Notes under the pieces: generated by a model
Told to the model about the DNA's origin: nothing
Seen by the model: only the letters and a program-made list of their open reading frames with translations
The model's database searches: none
From: Ignelater luminosus
Lineage: Eukaryota; Arthropoda; Insecta; Coleoptera; Elateridae
Direction of reading: 5' to 3'
Length of the DNA stretch: 64,000 bases
Assembly: GCA_011009095.1 (NCBI GenBank)
Contig: VTPC01008339.1
Location: 1-64,000 of the forward strand
In this document: piece after piece, positions 1-10,130 of the stretch
Position numbering within the stretch: position 1 is the first letter of the stretch
Layout: each line of letters opens with the position of its first letter
Position numbers and translations under genes: made by a program

Positions 1-982
1 GGAAACTGATCAAATAGTGGTATTTCTTTCTAGTAGCAGATATACCGCATGTCAACTTTTACAGCGAACGAAGGCAGGGGTGGGAAAATACCCACACTTA
101 TTAAACATACTAATGTTGTTTTCGCTTCCCGTTCTACACAGCTACCGGCTAATTTATCTGTGCTAACCTGTAATTCGTAATTTCAAACTATATAGTATTC
201 GTTTAGTTATTTAGTATCTACGAGTGTTTAGAGGAAAGCGTTATTTTAGGATTTCCAGGCATTTAAAAACAGTATGAAAATCCATATTTGTAAGTTTTTA
301 AGTACTTTTTGTACGATCATCATAGTGCCACCGACGAATAGGGCTGTAAATAAGACAACTGAGTCTGACATTAAACGCACCGCCTAAAATCGCTAGTTTG
401 TGCAGCAAAAGTACAAACGAGGGACACATTATTCGGTCGAACTATCAATGCCGCAGCTATCATAAGAGATAATCATTATTCACTCTGACAAGCTATCCTA
501 GTAATTAGCAAACCAGCCAAAAGACAGACAGATTCAGGTTAGTGGTGATATTTTTGAGAATATTCTAAATTGTCATGGTGCATCACTACAAAAATGTTAT
601 GTGTGCTGTTTGTAAAAAAAATCTGTGCAATCTTTTGATTTTAAATGTTGTCTAAAAGTTTATGAGCGTGGATTTTCATTTGAGGTGTTAATTGGGCTAT
701 TGTCACACTCTGTTGCGATATTTTGTTGCGACAAAATATCGCAACATAGTGTTTTAATTCATTCAATATCAAGATTGATGCTAACAGTTTAAGAACAAAT
801 TTATCTTTGTAATGATTGAAAATTGAACTTATGCATACAGATTTATTTTCTAAAGAAAATAACTTTAGCTTTTATGCAGGAAAATAAGGCCACAAGATCA
901 TTTTAAAATTAGAACCCAAGTATCTTTTTCTAATTAAAAGTTACTATTGAGGGATTTTAGTTATAGCCTCATAAGTCATAAC
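1..982. other. No gene recognised
   Basis: AT-rich non-coding DNA. I see no convincing reading frame or element end here apart from the perfect hairpin at 711-746. Confidence 0.5.
711..746. repeat. Perfect 16-bp hairpin
   Basis: The 16-base arm 711-726 (TGTTGCGATATTTTGT) is perfectly complementary to 731-746, with a 4-base loop TGCG. CACT just outside the left arm can pair with AGTG outside the right arm, extending the stem with a small bulge. No coding potential or neighbouring gene explains it. Confidence 0.85.
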
Positions 983-2430
983 TAGAGCTAGGAAGTTCAC
1001 GATAATGCATGTTGTTGTTGCTTAACGTATTTGAAGTTTGCACGGCAAATCTTTATCGATCTGTTGATTATGAATTCTCTAATAAGATTTTATATTACAC
1101 GTTTTTGTATATTTTAGTCTTTTTTTAGGATTATTGCATGTTCGTGGTATTCAAGATTTTTATAGCTTATACAAGTTCATTTTCTCTTATATGTTGCACG
1201 TTTGGAAATTTGAAATTTTTTTTGTGTATGTGTTTTTCATTAAAAAACACCAAATGAAATTACATTGAGGAAGACTTATCTCCCGGATGCTTTCAATGAT
1301 ATCGTGAAACGCATTGCATTAGAGTTAAAAGACAAATATTTTTATATTGTCGTTGATGAAACTACGGATAGCGGAGAGTGTTACATCGCTAATTTATTAA
1401 TAAGAGAATTGAATCCCAATTCTTCAACTAAACCGTTTTTGGTTGCTTTGCAAGAATTAGAAAAAAACAAACCACACAACTGTAGCTGGATTCATCAATG
1501 ACAATTTAAAACGATGGTTTGGAGAATATCATTTTGAAGATAAATTGCTCTTAATGACTAGTAATGCAGCTCCATATATGGTGAAGGCTTTTAAATCTTG
1601 ACAAATATTTTATTCAAACATCATTCACGTCACAGGCATTGTACGTGATCTAAATCGTATTGATGAGAAAGTTAGAACACTATGTCCAGCTGTGAATAAA
1701 TTTAGTAAATAACGGGAAAAATATTTTTAAAAATTCCCGCAAGAGTAGAGGCGTACCGAAGTGTTATGAATGCAAGACTACCGCCAAATCCTGTTGTAAC
1801 AAGGTGGGAAACTTGGTTACAAGCAGCAGTTTTTTATTCAGACAACTTTGTAAAATTCAAGGAAGTTATGCAAAATTTTGAAGAGGATGCTGCCAGTGTA
1901 ACCAAGGTAAAAGTATTATTATCCAAAACAGCAATTGTGAAGAAGTTAGCTGATGTCATGGAGGCACTAGAAACAAAAGGAATGACTTCAAAAAACCAAC
2001 TGGGAAAAATTTTCATTTGTTGAAAAGAAATTAAAGATTGCCCCCGGGAAAGAAGAGAAAGTTTTCCAACAAAAATTTGAAAACAATTTTGGATTAATAT
2101 ACAAATGAAAAATTTTGATATTCGGATATGGATTTTTTCGACTAGTTGTCTGTCTTACATCAGTAGAAGTGGAAAGACCATTTTCCACATTTAAAAATGT
2201 ATTAGATGACAGACGTCATACTTTTGTAGATAAAAATTTGGAAATGTATGCTATTGTTTATTTTAATCATCTGTAAATAAATGTTAAAGAGTAAGAATAC
2301 ACAAAATTTTTATTACCAGTTCATTATTTATATTGCATGTTGTCAGTTTTTACTGCACGACATTACTGCATTTTTCTAAATTTTTTATTGCAAGTTTTGG
2401 AATTTTTACTGCACCAATTTCCTAGCTCTA
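983..2430 (+). mobile_element. Degenerate hAT-type DNA transposon
   Basis: Both ends carry TAGAGCTAGGAA, at 983-994 and, inverted, at 2419-2430. They enclose remains of a hAT transposase on the plus strand. The 8 bases outside each end (975-982 GTCATAAC, 2431-2438 CTCATATG) share the core TCATA, which fits a decayed 8-bp target duplication, the size hAT elements make. At about 1.45 kb it is shorter than an autonomous hAT, so it is internally deleted as well as mutated. The terminal repeat is short, so the exact ends are moderately certain. Confidence 0.65.
1265..2276 (+). pseudogene. hAT transposase remnant (RNase-H fold and C-terminal dimerisation region)
   Basis: The first segment (from about 1265) contains YIVVDETTDS, the block around the first catalytic Asp of hAT transposases. 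A second segment (1766-2023) has PPNPVVTRWETWLQAA, typical of the middle of the RNase-H domain. The end (about 2140-2276) reads TSVEVERPFSTFKNV followed by DDRR and NLEMYAIVYFN, the signature of the hAT C-terminal dimerisation domain. Stops (for example at 1499) and at least two frame changes separate the pieces, and the N-terminal BED zinc finger is missing. It cannot make a working transposase. No ATG marks the first segment, so its start is only approximate. Confidence 0.75.
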
Positions 2431-2582
2431 CTCATATGTGTTGGTCATAATTCGCATTCCGAAGACGGCACTCTAGCACTTCATCTGTGCAATTTGAAAG
2501 CAATATGGATATACCATATTTAAAATACTTCTTTTTTGTTAAACATTTTTATTATTATTTAAAGGCTGGAAAAGAAGCCCTT

Positions 2583-3943
2583 GCTTGCAAAAGGTTATGT
2601 AGTTCTAATTTCTGGATACGTTGTGTATATCGGTGCCCTAGTGAAAAACTCAAGTGTTCGACTCGTCACCGTGGGGCCCCAAAAATCATCAAAATTCCGG
2701 AATTTCTTCAGTTTTTCGATATCTTTTTTCCAAAGTATTACAGACGAGAAAATTTTAAATAAAAGTTGTAGAGCATTACATTTGCTACAACTTTTGTATG
2801 AATAATGTTTTTGTAGAACGATTAGGTAGAGAGTTGCGCTTCATCAAAGTTACTAATTTTTCGTAAAAATGATAATTTTTTAAGATTTTTGATATTTTTA
2901 AAAGTCTTATTACTATTTAATTTATTATTAATATTATTATTAATAATAATATAATGTTAATTTCACATAAAACGTATACTTCTTCATCTTTATGGTGGTG
3001 ACAAGGCAACAACATTAAATACTTTGCGCTATCACCTCTACTTCAAATTTGCTACTGGCAGGAAGTTCAATCTTGCAAAGCTGCTACCGACACAGAATGC
3101 TGCTATGTACCATGTCTTCCGCACGTATCACCAAGTCCAGACATGTATGAGCGAAATGAAAAACTCTCTGGACTGGGGATGGAGGAAAGATAGTAAAGGA
3201 CTTCTTCCTATTAAATTCGCCAGGGTTACAGTTCCTTACTGACTTTCATTTCCTGCCACTGCAAAAAAAGATGCACTAAGGCCTGCAGCCATAAAAAGGC
3301 CGGACTCAGGTGCTCTATCATTTGTAAACAGGGGACATCATAACTGATGAAAATGAAGAAGATGATCCAACTGAGCTGCTAATGGAAAAAGTTGAAGAAG
3401 AACTGGCTGAAGCTTCGAAGCCAGAAACCATAGCTAAACGTAGCAAGTTATAACTTTTCTTATTATTACAGTATCTGCATTATCATAATATCTCCTATTA
3501 TTATAATTATAAAAATTGTTAATCGACTTCTTCATCTTTCCATTTTAATTTTGCTATTTCAATTGCCCATCAGGTTTTATGATTAATATTTTGATTAATA
3601 TAAATTCATTTAAGTGAAATTAACATTATATTATTATTATTAATATTAGTAATAAATTAAATAGTAATAAGACTTAAAAAAAATCAAAAATCTCAAAAAG
3701 TATCATTTTTACGAAAAATTGGTAACTTTGTAGCAAATGTAATGCTCTGCAACTTTTATTTAAAACTTTCTCTACCGTAATACTTTGGAAAAAGATATTA
3801 TCGAAAAATTGAAAAAATTTTGATGGTTTTTGGGACCCCTTGGAGCCCGCACAGGGGCGACGGGATTGAAAACTTGGGTTTTTCACTAGGACGCCGAATA
3901 ACACAACGTATCCAAAAATTAGAACTACATAACCTTTTGCAAA
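2583..3943. mobile_element. DNA element with 330-384 bp inverted repeats and a coding spacer
   Basis: Arms 2583-2966 and 3614-3943 are inverted copies of each other. Shared blocks include TTGCAAAAGGTTATGTAG at the outer ends, AAAGTTGYAGAGCATTACAT in the middle and AATGTTAATTTCAC at the inner ends. The left arm carries about 60 extra bases near 2788-2845. The 650-base spacer holds a plus-strand coding fragment. The layout suggests a foldback-like or long-TIR DNA transposon. I cannot assign a superfamily and see no clean target-site duplication. Confidence 0.7.
2993..3453 (+). pseudogene. Fragment of an unclassified transposon-encoded protein
   Basis: The frame from about 2993 to the stop at 3241 includes TLNTLRYHLYFKFATGRKF, LPTQNAAMYHVFRTYHQVQ and SLDWGWRKDSKGLLP. 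These blocks (leucine-rich start, PTxxAA, RxYHQVQ, WGW, then PI) match my memory of the C-terminal part of a repeated insect protein of unknown function that often precedes a Cys-rich tail. That tail is not in frame here. After a frame change an acidic stretch (DENEEDDPTELLMEKVEEE) continues to a stop at 3451-3453. The fragment fills the spacer between two long inverted repeats, so it is probably element-encoded. Truncated and frameshifted; function unknown. Confidence 0.5.
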
Positions 3944-5172
3944 CAAATATGTCTCTATTATGTAACTGTCAACAATTTCCTATTTTTCTCTAAATTGTTT
4001 TATAAGATTTACAATTGTATTAAATAGTAGAGTATTATTTTATGTTTATTTAAATTATAGTTATTGTAATTAAAACACCAAAATATCCTTATAGGATATG
4101 ATACAGTCAGAAAAATCAAAATTCAGGTTGTACCTCTTTAATTCTCTTCAATAAACCTTTGAGATATAATCATTTATTACATATTTATTGTGCATCTTTA
4201 CAATAAACATCTTTTTTTGTTTTAGAGTTAAGGAATTTTTAACACTTGGTCTGTCGAACAAGCACAAAGATGATATTGATCGGCACCATTGCAATTTGTG
4301 AAAGACACTGTTTTAATTTCGATTCTTTATCTACCACGGCTCTACATTTATAGAAATGCTACACTGTTAGTTTGAATTATTGACAGTAACGCGTTTTATT
4401 TGAACAAGCTTTATTACAACAGCTGTGTAATATCGCTCGAATCAACATCTATTGTTTCCAAACGTCTGCTTAAAGTTTGGAACGTTTATTTTACAATTAA
4501 TTAAGGAGGTTCTTCTACAGCATACTAGCCGAATGACATTTAAATTGCTACCGTTGATATAACACGACAGAAGTAGGAAAATACAGTATAAAATTATTTA
4601 GATAATATTAATCATTAAATTAATTTTGTATTCTCAGTTAACAAATTCAGATATGTCGCATTATATTGTAATGGTTTACATTTCAAAAATATAACTTGAC
4701 TATACTGTAATTTAGTTTACTTATTGTTATTTGAAAATATTGCGCTTCAAGTTTAATTCTGTTTATCAAATTATGACAGTTAATAATTTCTTGTTAGAAA
4801 CAACATTATATCGCAGTTGTTATGTCACACCAAATTCTTTAATTTTGATATTTCAATAATATTGCAATATTTAAATATTTTTATTCATTAAAGAAACTAG
4901 CAGCTGAAATTCATCAGTTCATCACTTCCAACAGAAAAAGCAAAATATATTTATTTAATTCTTGAGAAATATCTATTACATCTTTAAATATCAAAAGGAA
5001 CCGGATATAAGAAGAAAGGAAAATTTAAATTTTCTACAAACTGCATTTATAGAATAATATTGGCTAACACATAGATACGTGCATCTTTAAATTATTTATA
5101 TTTTATGTAAATTAAGGGATAAAATAAATCAGACACTCTTTTCTACTACTTCTGTGAGAAAAACAACTCATT
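3944..5172. other. No gene recognised
   Basis: AT-rich intergenic sequence between two elements. No reading frame of note and no repeat that I can support. Confidence 0.5.
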
Positions 5173-5264
5173 GTACAATTATTTTGAGTGGATAAAATGC
5201 TCATTAGTAATTTCTGGTTACTCACGAGGAAGCTGATCATTTTATTTACTTAAAATAATTGTAC
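5173..5264. repeat. Hairpin abutting a transposon insertion
   Basis: Arms 5173-5203 and 5234-5264, about 31 bases each (GTACAATTATTTTRAGT and onward), are inverted copies with about four mismatches and a 30-base loop. The right arm ends exactly where the target duplication of the next element begins, so this is either a pre-existing palindromic target or a separate small inverted-repeat element. Confidence 0.75.
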
Positions 5265-5268
5265 GATG

Positions 5269-6994
5269 CACATACGGGTATTTACATGCGAAAGTTGGCC
5301 AAAAGGTCAAATTGTAAAATTTATTGTTGCTGCAAAAAAAATATCTCATATGAATCTTAAGGTAAGGAATATTTTCACTAGGAAAACCGCCTCTTTATAG
5401 CACTTGCAGTACTCGTCAGATAAGCCCAAAGTCGACAGTTTATTTAGTTGCAACCACACACTTGAGTTATGAGTTGCAATACCTAGATCTTGAAATTAGT
5501 ATTTTCTTTTTATGCGTAACATTATAAATTTGTGTATTACGGAGGATTCTGATACAGGTATGTATAGTGTATTTCAGTATATATTATAGTTGTTCAATTA
5601 ATTTATAAATCTTATAACGGTTTTAAAAGATAATGCAAAGAATTGTACTTTTTTCATGAGACATCAAACTTTTTGATAGGGTTTTGTTACACTTCCGGGC
5701 ATTTCCCGGTGTTATTTTTTCTTTTACAATAAAGACCAGACATTGTAATATCACTCAATATTAAAATTAGTTCCAACTTAATCCAAATCACTGAGTTATT
5801 AACTTTAATGTAAATCTACCCCCAAAACCGTTAATTTCGATCTGCATCATTTTGTTGGTTTTTTATTTATTCTAGGACCTTCAGAAGTCAAAGTAATGAC
5901 TCGGCAGAGTTTCTTTGATATAATGCGGAAATCTGATGAAAGTGACATTAATGACAAACTACAATATGCCGAAACGTTTTTGGCAAAACGCGAAAAATAT
6001 ACTTCTGAGAGCAAAAAAGAGTTCAAGAATGTGATGTCTCGTTTAAAAACCGAAACTAAGCGTAGATGGGCTTCTTTGCATTACATAAAAGAATTATTCT
6101 TGAAAAAAATGAGAGTTGGCTACGAGGCACTCTTAAAATACCGCGGAGTCGGCAAGAACTAGGACGTCCGAAAAAGAGTTAAGGAATCAAGTGAACGAAG
6201 CAAAAGGCGTAAGACTGAACATCTTCGCACTAATACAAGCAGTGAGGAGTTAACTTATGCTGCTCAAATGAAGTTAAGAGCTGAGGGAAGAACAAACGCT
6301 TCTCAAGTTGTGCAAGACATGACTAAATCTCCTAAACGAACAACTAAATATAGAAAGGCTTATTCGAGTGATACTCAAACCCTTCGTCGTATTTCTTGAC
6401 AAATTCTTGCCTTTAATCTTCTAAATTCACTGGTCGTATATCTCCAGAAGTTGTTGACAATATTCAAAGAGAATTTTTCGTCGTCTTGGCTACTGTCAGG
6501 TTGCCAATGGTACACAATTTAAACATTTAATTTAGTTGTCTTTTGAATTTTGCATTACCAGTAAATTTGACATTGTAAAATTTTGATATGGTTTTTCTTC
6601 GAAATTTTCTCATGTGACCTGCACCCATAATTGCCTTACCGTATGTAAAAAAGGGTGCACTTTTAAATTCCGTAATAAAATATAGGGATTGCCATAAAAA
6701 ATATCAATGTTTTCATATCTCCTACGTGACTCACCCTGTATAAATATTTTTTGTTTAAAAAATGCGCGTTTAAAAATAAAAATCGATGGGTCCGAGCGTT
6801 TTTTCTACAAGTTCGTTCCTGAATTTTTAAAAAAATTTATGCACTACCTGACAAAAGCACTGTATGTGTCTAATTATTAAAAAAATGTGTTTTATTTTTA
6901 TAAAACATAATATTCTAGTGGATGAAAGCATTTTAAGTAATTTAACAGCAAAAAATAATTTTGGCCAACTTTTCGTTACAAATACCCCTATGTG
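5269..6994 (+). mobile_element. 1.73 kb DNA transposon with 36-bp TIRs and 5-bp target duplication
   Basis: The left end 5269-5304 (CACATACGGGTATTT...) and inverted right end 6959-6994 (CACATAGGGGTATTT...) both run to AGTTGGCCAAAA; about 28 of 36 bases match. CGATG flanks the element on both sides (5264-5268 and 6995-6999), a clean 5-bp target-site duplication. Inside is an intron-containing coding region of an orphan insect repeat family. A nested end motif (CACCCTGTATA, 6732-6742) suggests a second insertion. TIRs starting CAC with 5-bp duplications recall Transib, but no Transib transposase is visible, so the superfamily is open. Probably an internally deleted, non-autonomous copy. Confidence 0.75.
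5512..6399 (+). pseudogene. Intron-containing orphan gene of the 5.3-7.0 kb transposon
   Basis: I predict a short first exon 5512-5557 (ATG at 5512, ends ACAG before GTATGT) spliced to an acceptor at 5875 (TTTATTTATTCTAG). This joins in frame to the frame that contains MTRQSFFDIMRKSDES. The product is charged and Lys-rich (KSDESDINDKLQYAETFLA, then KRRWASLHYIKELFLKKM). A TAG at 6160-6162 interrupts it, and the same frame then continues with SSERSKRRKTEHLR, EELTYAAQMKLRAEG and KRTTKYRKAYSS to a stop at 6397-6399. A cousin of the second half lies at 25500-25740. I recognise it as a repeated insect protein of unknown function, not as a known transposase. The TAG and the missing C-terminal half make this copy defective. 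Confidence 0.55.
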
Positions 6995-7147
6995 CGATGG
7001 TCTGTTTTCTACAAGAAAGTAAAAAAGAACATCTGTTTTATTTTGTTCCTTAGTTTACATAATTGAAATTGATACATTTAAAATTGACAAAACATAATTA
7101 AGAAAATATAAAAATCGCTAATAATTATCATAAAGAATTACTTATTT

Positions 7148-7620
7148 CTAATCATTATCACTAGTATTAGAACTTGAATTACTGCTATCATTTGTGATAT
7201 TAATTACAATTTGGTCAAAAGTCACATTTAAAATCTTCTCACGTTTATACCAATGATCTTTTCAGTATGATTTACAGAATTGTTCCAAAATTCTGCTTCA
7301 CAGTGTTGTAAAGCTTCATTCGACATTGGAGTAGTTTGATCAGCACCATAACCATCTCTACCTGTGTTGTCATTATAATATTTCCTAGCATGTGCTTATA
7401 CTGTTTTATATCCATGGCTTCTTATTATTATCATATTGTTTTTCTTTCTTATGGGCCTTGGCCAGCTTAAGCAATTCTGCTTTAAAGCATGTTGGGCGTA
7501 TGGGATATTGTTGTTTGATAACCAATTTATAATTTCCCCTTTAGGCCAATGTAGGCTGTTCCTCCACTAAAACTGCATGATAGGGTGCATTGTCCATTAC
7601 TATCAGTCAAGGTTTTTCTA
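7148..7620 (-). pseudogene. Fragment of a long-spacing DDE transposase (related to the 53.3 kb copy)
   Basis: Reading leftwards from about 7605, the block IVMDNAPYHAVLVEEQPT is the second catalytic Asp region of an IS630/Tc1/mariner-type DDE domain and matches VMDNAPYHSVKADKVPT at 54.15 kb. Near the end, EFWNNSVNHTEK resembles EKWNDCVNHVIR of that copy, followed by an acidic/Ser tail and a stop at 7148-7150. The part between, with the third catalytic residue, is scrambled by stops and shifts. A dead fragment of the same family; its ends are not defined. Confidence 0.6.
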
Positions 7621-8804
7621 CGAGGCTTAATGGAAAAATTTCTGCAATCGGGTACTTCCGGTGATGTCAGCGTTGTGCTATTGTCAAATTCGAGTCATTT
7701 GTCACTTCTAACCTATAATTTAGTTGATAGTTCGTACCCAAACTAGCCAGTTCTGTTTACATACTGTTTGTTACGTTTTGACAAAAACGTGTATTTATTC
7801 ATTTTTAATATTTATTTTTACTTAGTTTATTACAATTTATTTCCAGCATTTATTTTTTCTTGACTGTTATTGCAATTTTCTTAATAATTATAACCTTAAA
7901 TTTAACGTTTCATAATTTGTTTGACAATAACTTACGTCATGCTAAAGTAAAAAATTCAAAACAAATGCCATTAAAATGAATTGGTTTTGATTTCTGGTTC
8001 TACATGTCCTAATTCTTATAACTAATATTATGTAGGAACTCTATATACGAATGACAACAGCACTGATTTCTATTTCTGTTTGACGTATCAGTGTCGTTCA
8101 CGTAAAAGTATAGGTGCTTGTCTTAGCTAGACTTATACATTGATGACGCAAAGCTTTTCTTTCGTGATTCTAAGTGCGTAAACGATGTTGCTTGAATTTG
8201 TGTAGACAGGGTAGACAGATAATCTTTGTTATTTCAAGTTCCCGTTAGATTAAGCAAAACCTTCGATTTTCTAGGAAATTTTAAGTCTTAAAGTCTTGAA
8301 TTTATCATTGAATTATATTAAAATGAATTGCTTGACCATAAATACTTTACAGAATACTTACCCGTTTTTATAATTTAACTTGTTTTTGTTAGGTGGATTA
8401 TAAAATCTAGCTTAACCTTAACCTTCATAATATATCAGAGTTTATATTACAGTTTCCTATAGAAATTACTTATTACATCCATAAACCTATTAAAACTTAA
8501 TAATACTGTGTACCTTACATCAAAATTGTGACTTAATTATCAGTTTGTAGTAATTTGGTATAAGTAGAAGCTCTGTTGTTTGTACATGTAGGTAATACAT
8601 ACAATTGTTGAAAAGAAACTTTGTAATAATATTGCGACGAAATTGTCAATTTGTCTTCAAATGATACTTCGTTTTTTAATAAGTGACCTAGGAACATTTT
8701 GCTTGACAGGTGTCTTGAGAAATAAAAAAACAGAAATAAGAAAACAGAAGGCTCTGCTAGTGACAAGTAATTTACTCACGTCTCAAAAGATAGGTTCTCT
8801 GTTG
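7621..8804. other. No gene recognised
   Basis: Intergenic AT-rich DNA downstream of OR-1. Reading frames here (for example 8533-8766 minus and 8643-8846 plus) overlap each other and have no recognisable motif. Confidence 0.5.
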
Positions 8805-10130
8805 AACAAGAAGCTCTTTCTTAACCAGGATCGATTAAAAATTTAAATTATTATTTAATTCTAATTACCTTTGTAAAAGTTGGGAAAAATTTTTTATTAA
8901 AACAAAAAGAGATCAATTTGCTTGTGATATTTATTACAATATGGTGTTCGTCTATTATAAATCAATACACCTAATAAATATTTTGGTGTTATTGAGTTAA
9001 TATATTATTTTAAAAAACGTTAAGGATTTAATGCGTCTTACACTAAAACTAACGTTACATAATAAAGTTGCCTACAATATTGTGTAAACGATAATAATCA
9101 AGGCAATAGAAGTTACCCTTTTTATATACAGATTTATATATTTACTACCATATTTTCTTGTTTTTCATTCTTCAGTATTTCAGACACCTTTATTTCAAAG
9201 TAAATTTGTATTATCCGACTTTTTACCGAATTATTAATCCACAATATACCCCAAGATTAACACTAGCTATTGCATCTATTTTTCTTCAGCGTTTTTTTTC
9301 TATTCTTCTGACACTAAAAGTCGCCAACTTACATAAAATGTTAATTTGCTCAAAGAGCGATTTTAAAATTAATTTCGCATTTTTATTCACTTATATACCT
9401 GATTGAGATTTTAGAACTACGTTTTCTTTTTCCATTTGATTTTTCAGCAGCGAAATCTTTTTTCCGTTCTTCTGCATAGTATTGTGTTTCGTATAAAAAA
9501 TACAACATTCTGTAGTAGGCATGCAAATTAAAGTAAACTTATTAACTAAAAAAAACTGAAGTAAGTGTAATACAGCCGCCTTAAGTTAAATTAGAAAATT
9601 TCCATTTAATGAACTATCGTTGTTGTCTTTCGTGTTCAAATTCTATACTTGCCTACATGATCTTACCTATAAGCAAATAAAACAAAGAAATGCACAGTCA
9701 AAGCGGTCAAGAATGGTGTTAACGTTAAAGTCAAGTGTTTTATTCTTTATTTGTTATTTGGCGTAAAACAGCTGCATAAGATGCAGCCGACTTGAAAACC
9801 TGAAATTTAATCAAACGTTAATTGAATTAGTGTTCAATTGTTTATCAAAGATATAAAACCTTACAGCTGCAAGAGAAAAGAGTGAAAGATTTATAAATTT
9901 TCCAGCCGTTAAAACAAGTAGACGTTTTGATCTTTCCATTATTATGAAAAGTGTTTTGCGAACTAATGGCCCACAAGCTATCCACTCTGTCATGTAGCAT
10001 GCTTCTCCTATATTACTACTCTGTAAATAATTAAATTTGTTAGGTTAGTTTTAAAGTAGATTTGAGTACTGGAATAATTTCATGGAACCATCCGAACTAT
10101 CTACCGACGTTTTGCATGTTTGGTTGCGAA
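8805..10130. repeat. Segmental duplicate of 21255-22470 (3' end and flank of OR-1/OR-2)
   Basis: Blocks such as CAGGATCGATTAAAAAT, TTCTTCAGT, ATACTTGCCTACA and AAGCAAATAAAA occur in the same order here and at 21255-22470. Similarity continues through the last two OR exons and about 100 bases into intron 3 (TTTGTTAGGTTAGTTTTAAA). Many small indels show that the duplication is not recent. Confidence 0.7.
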
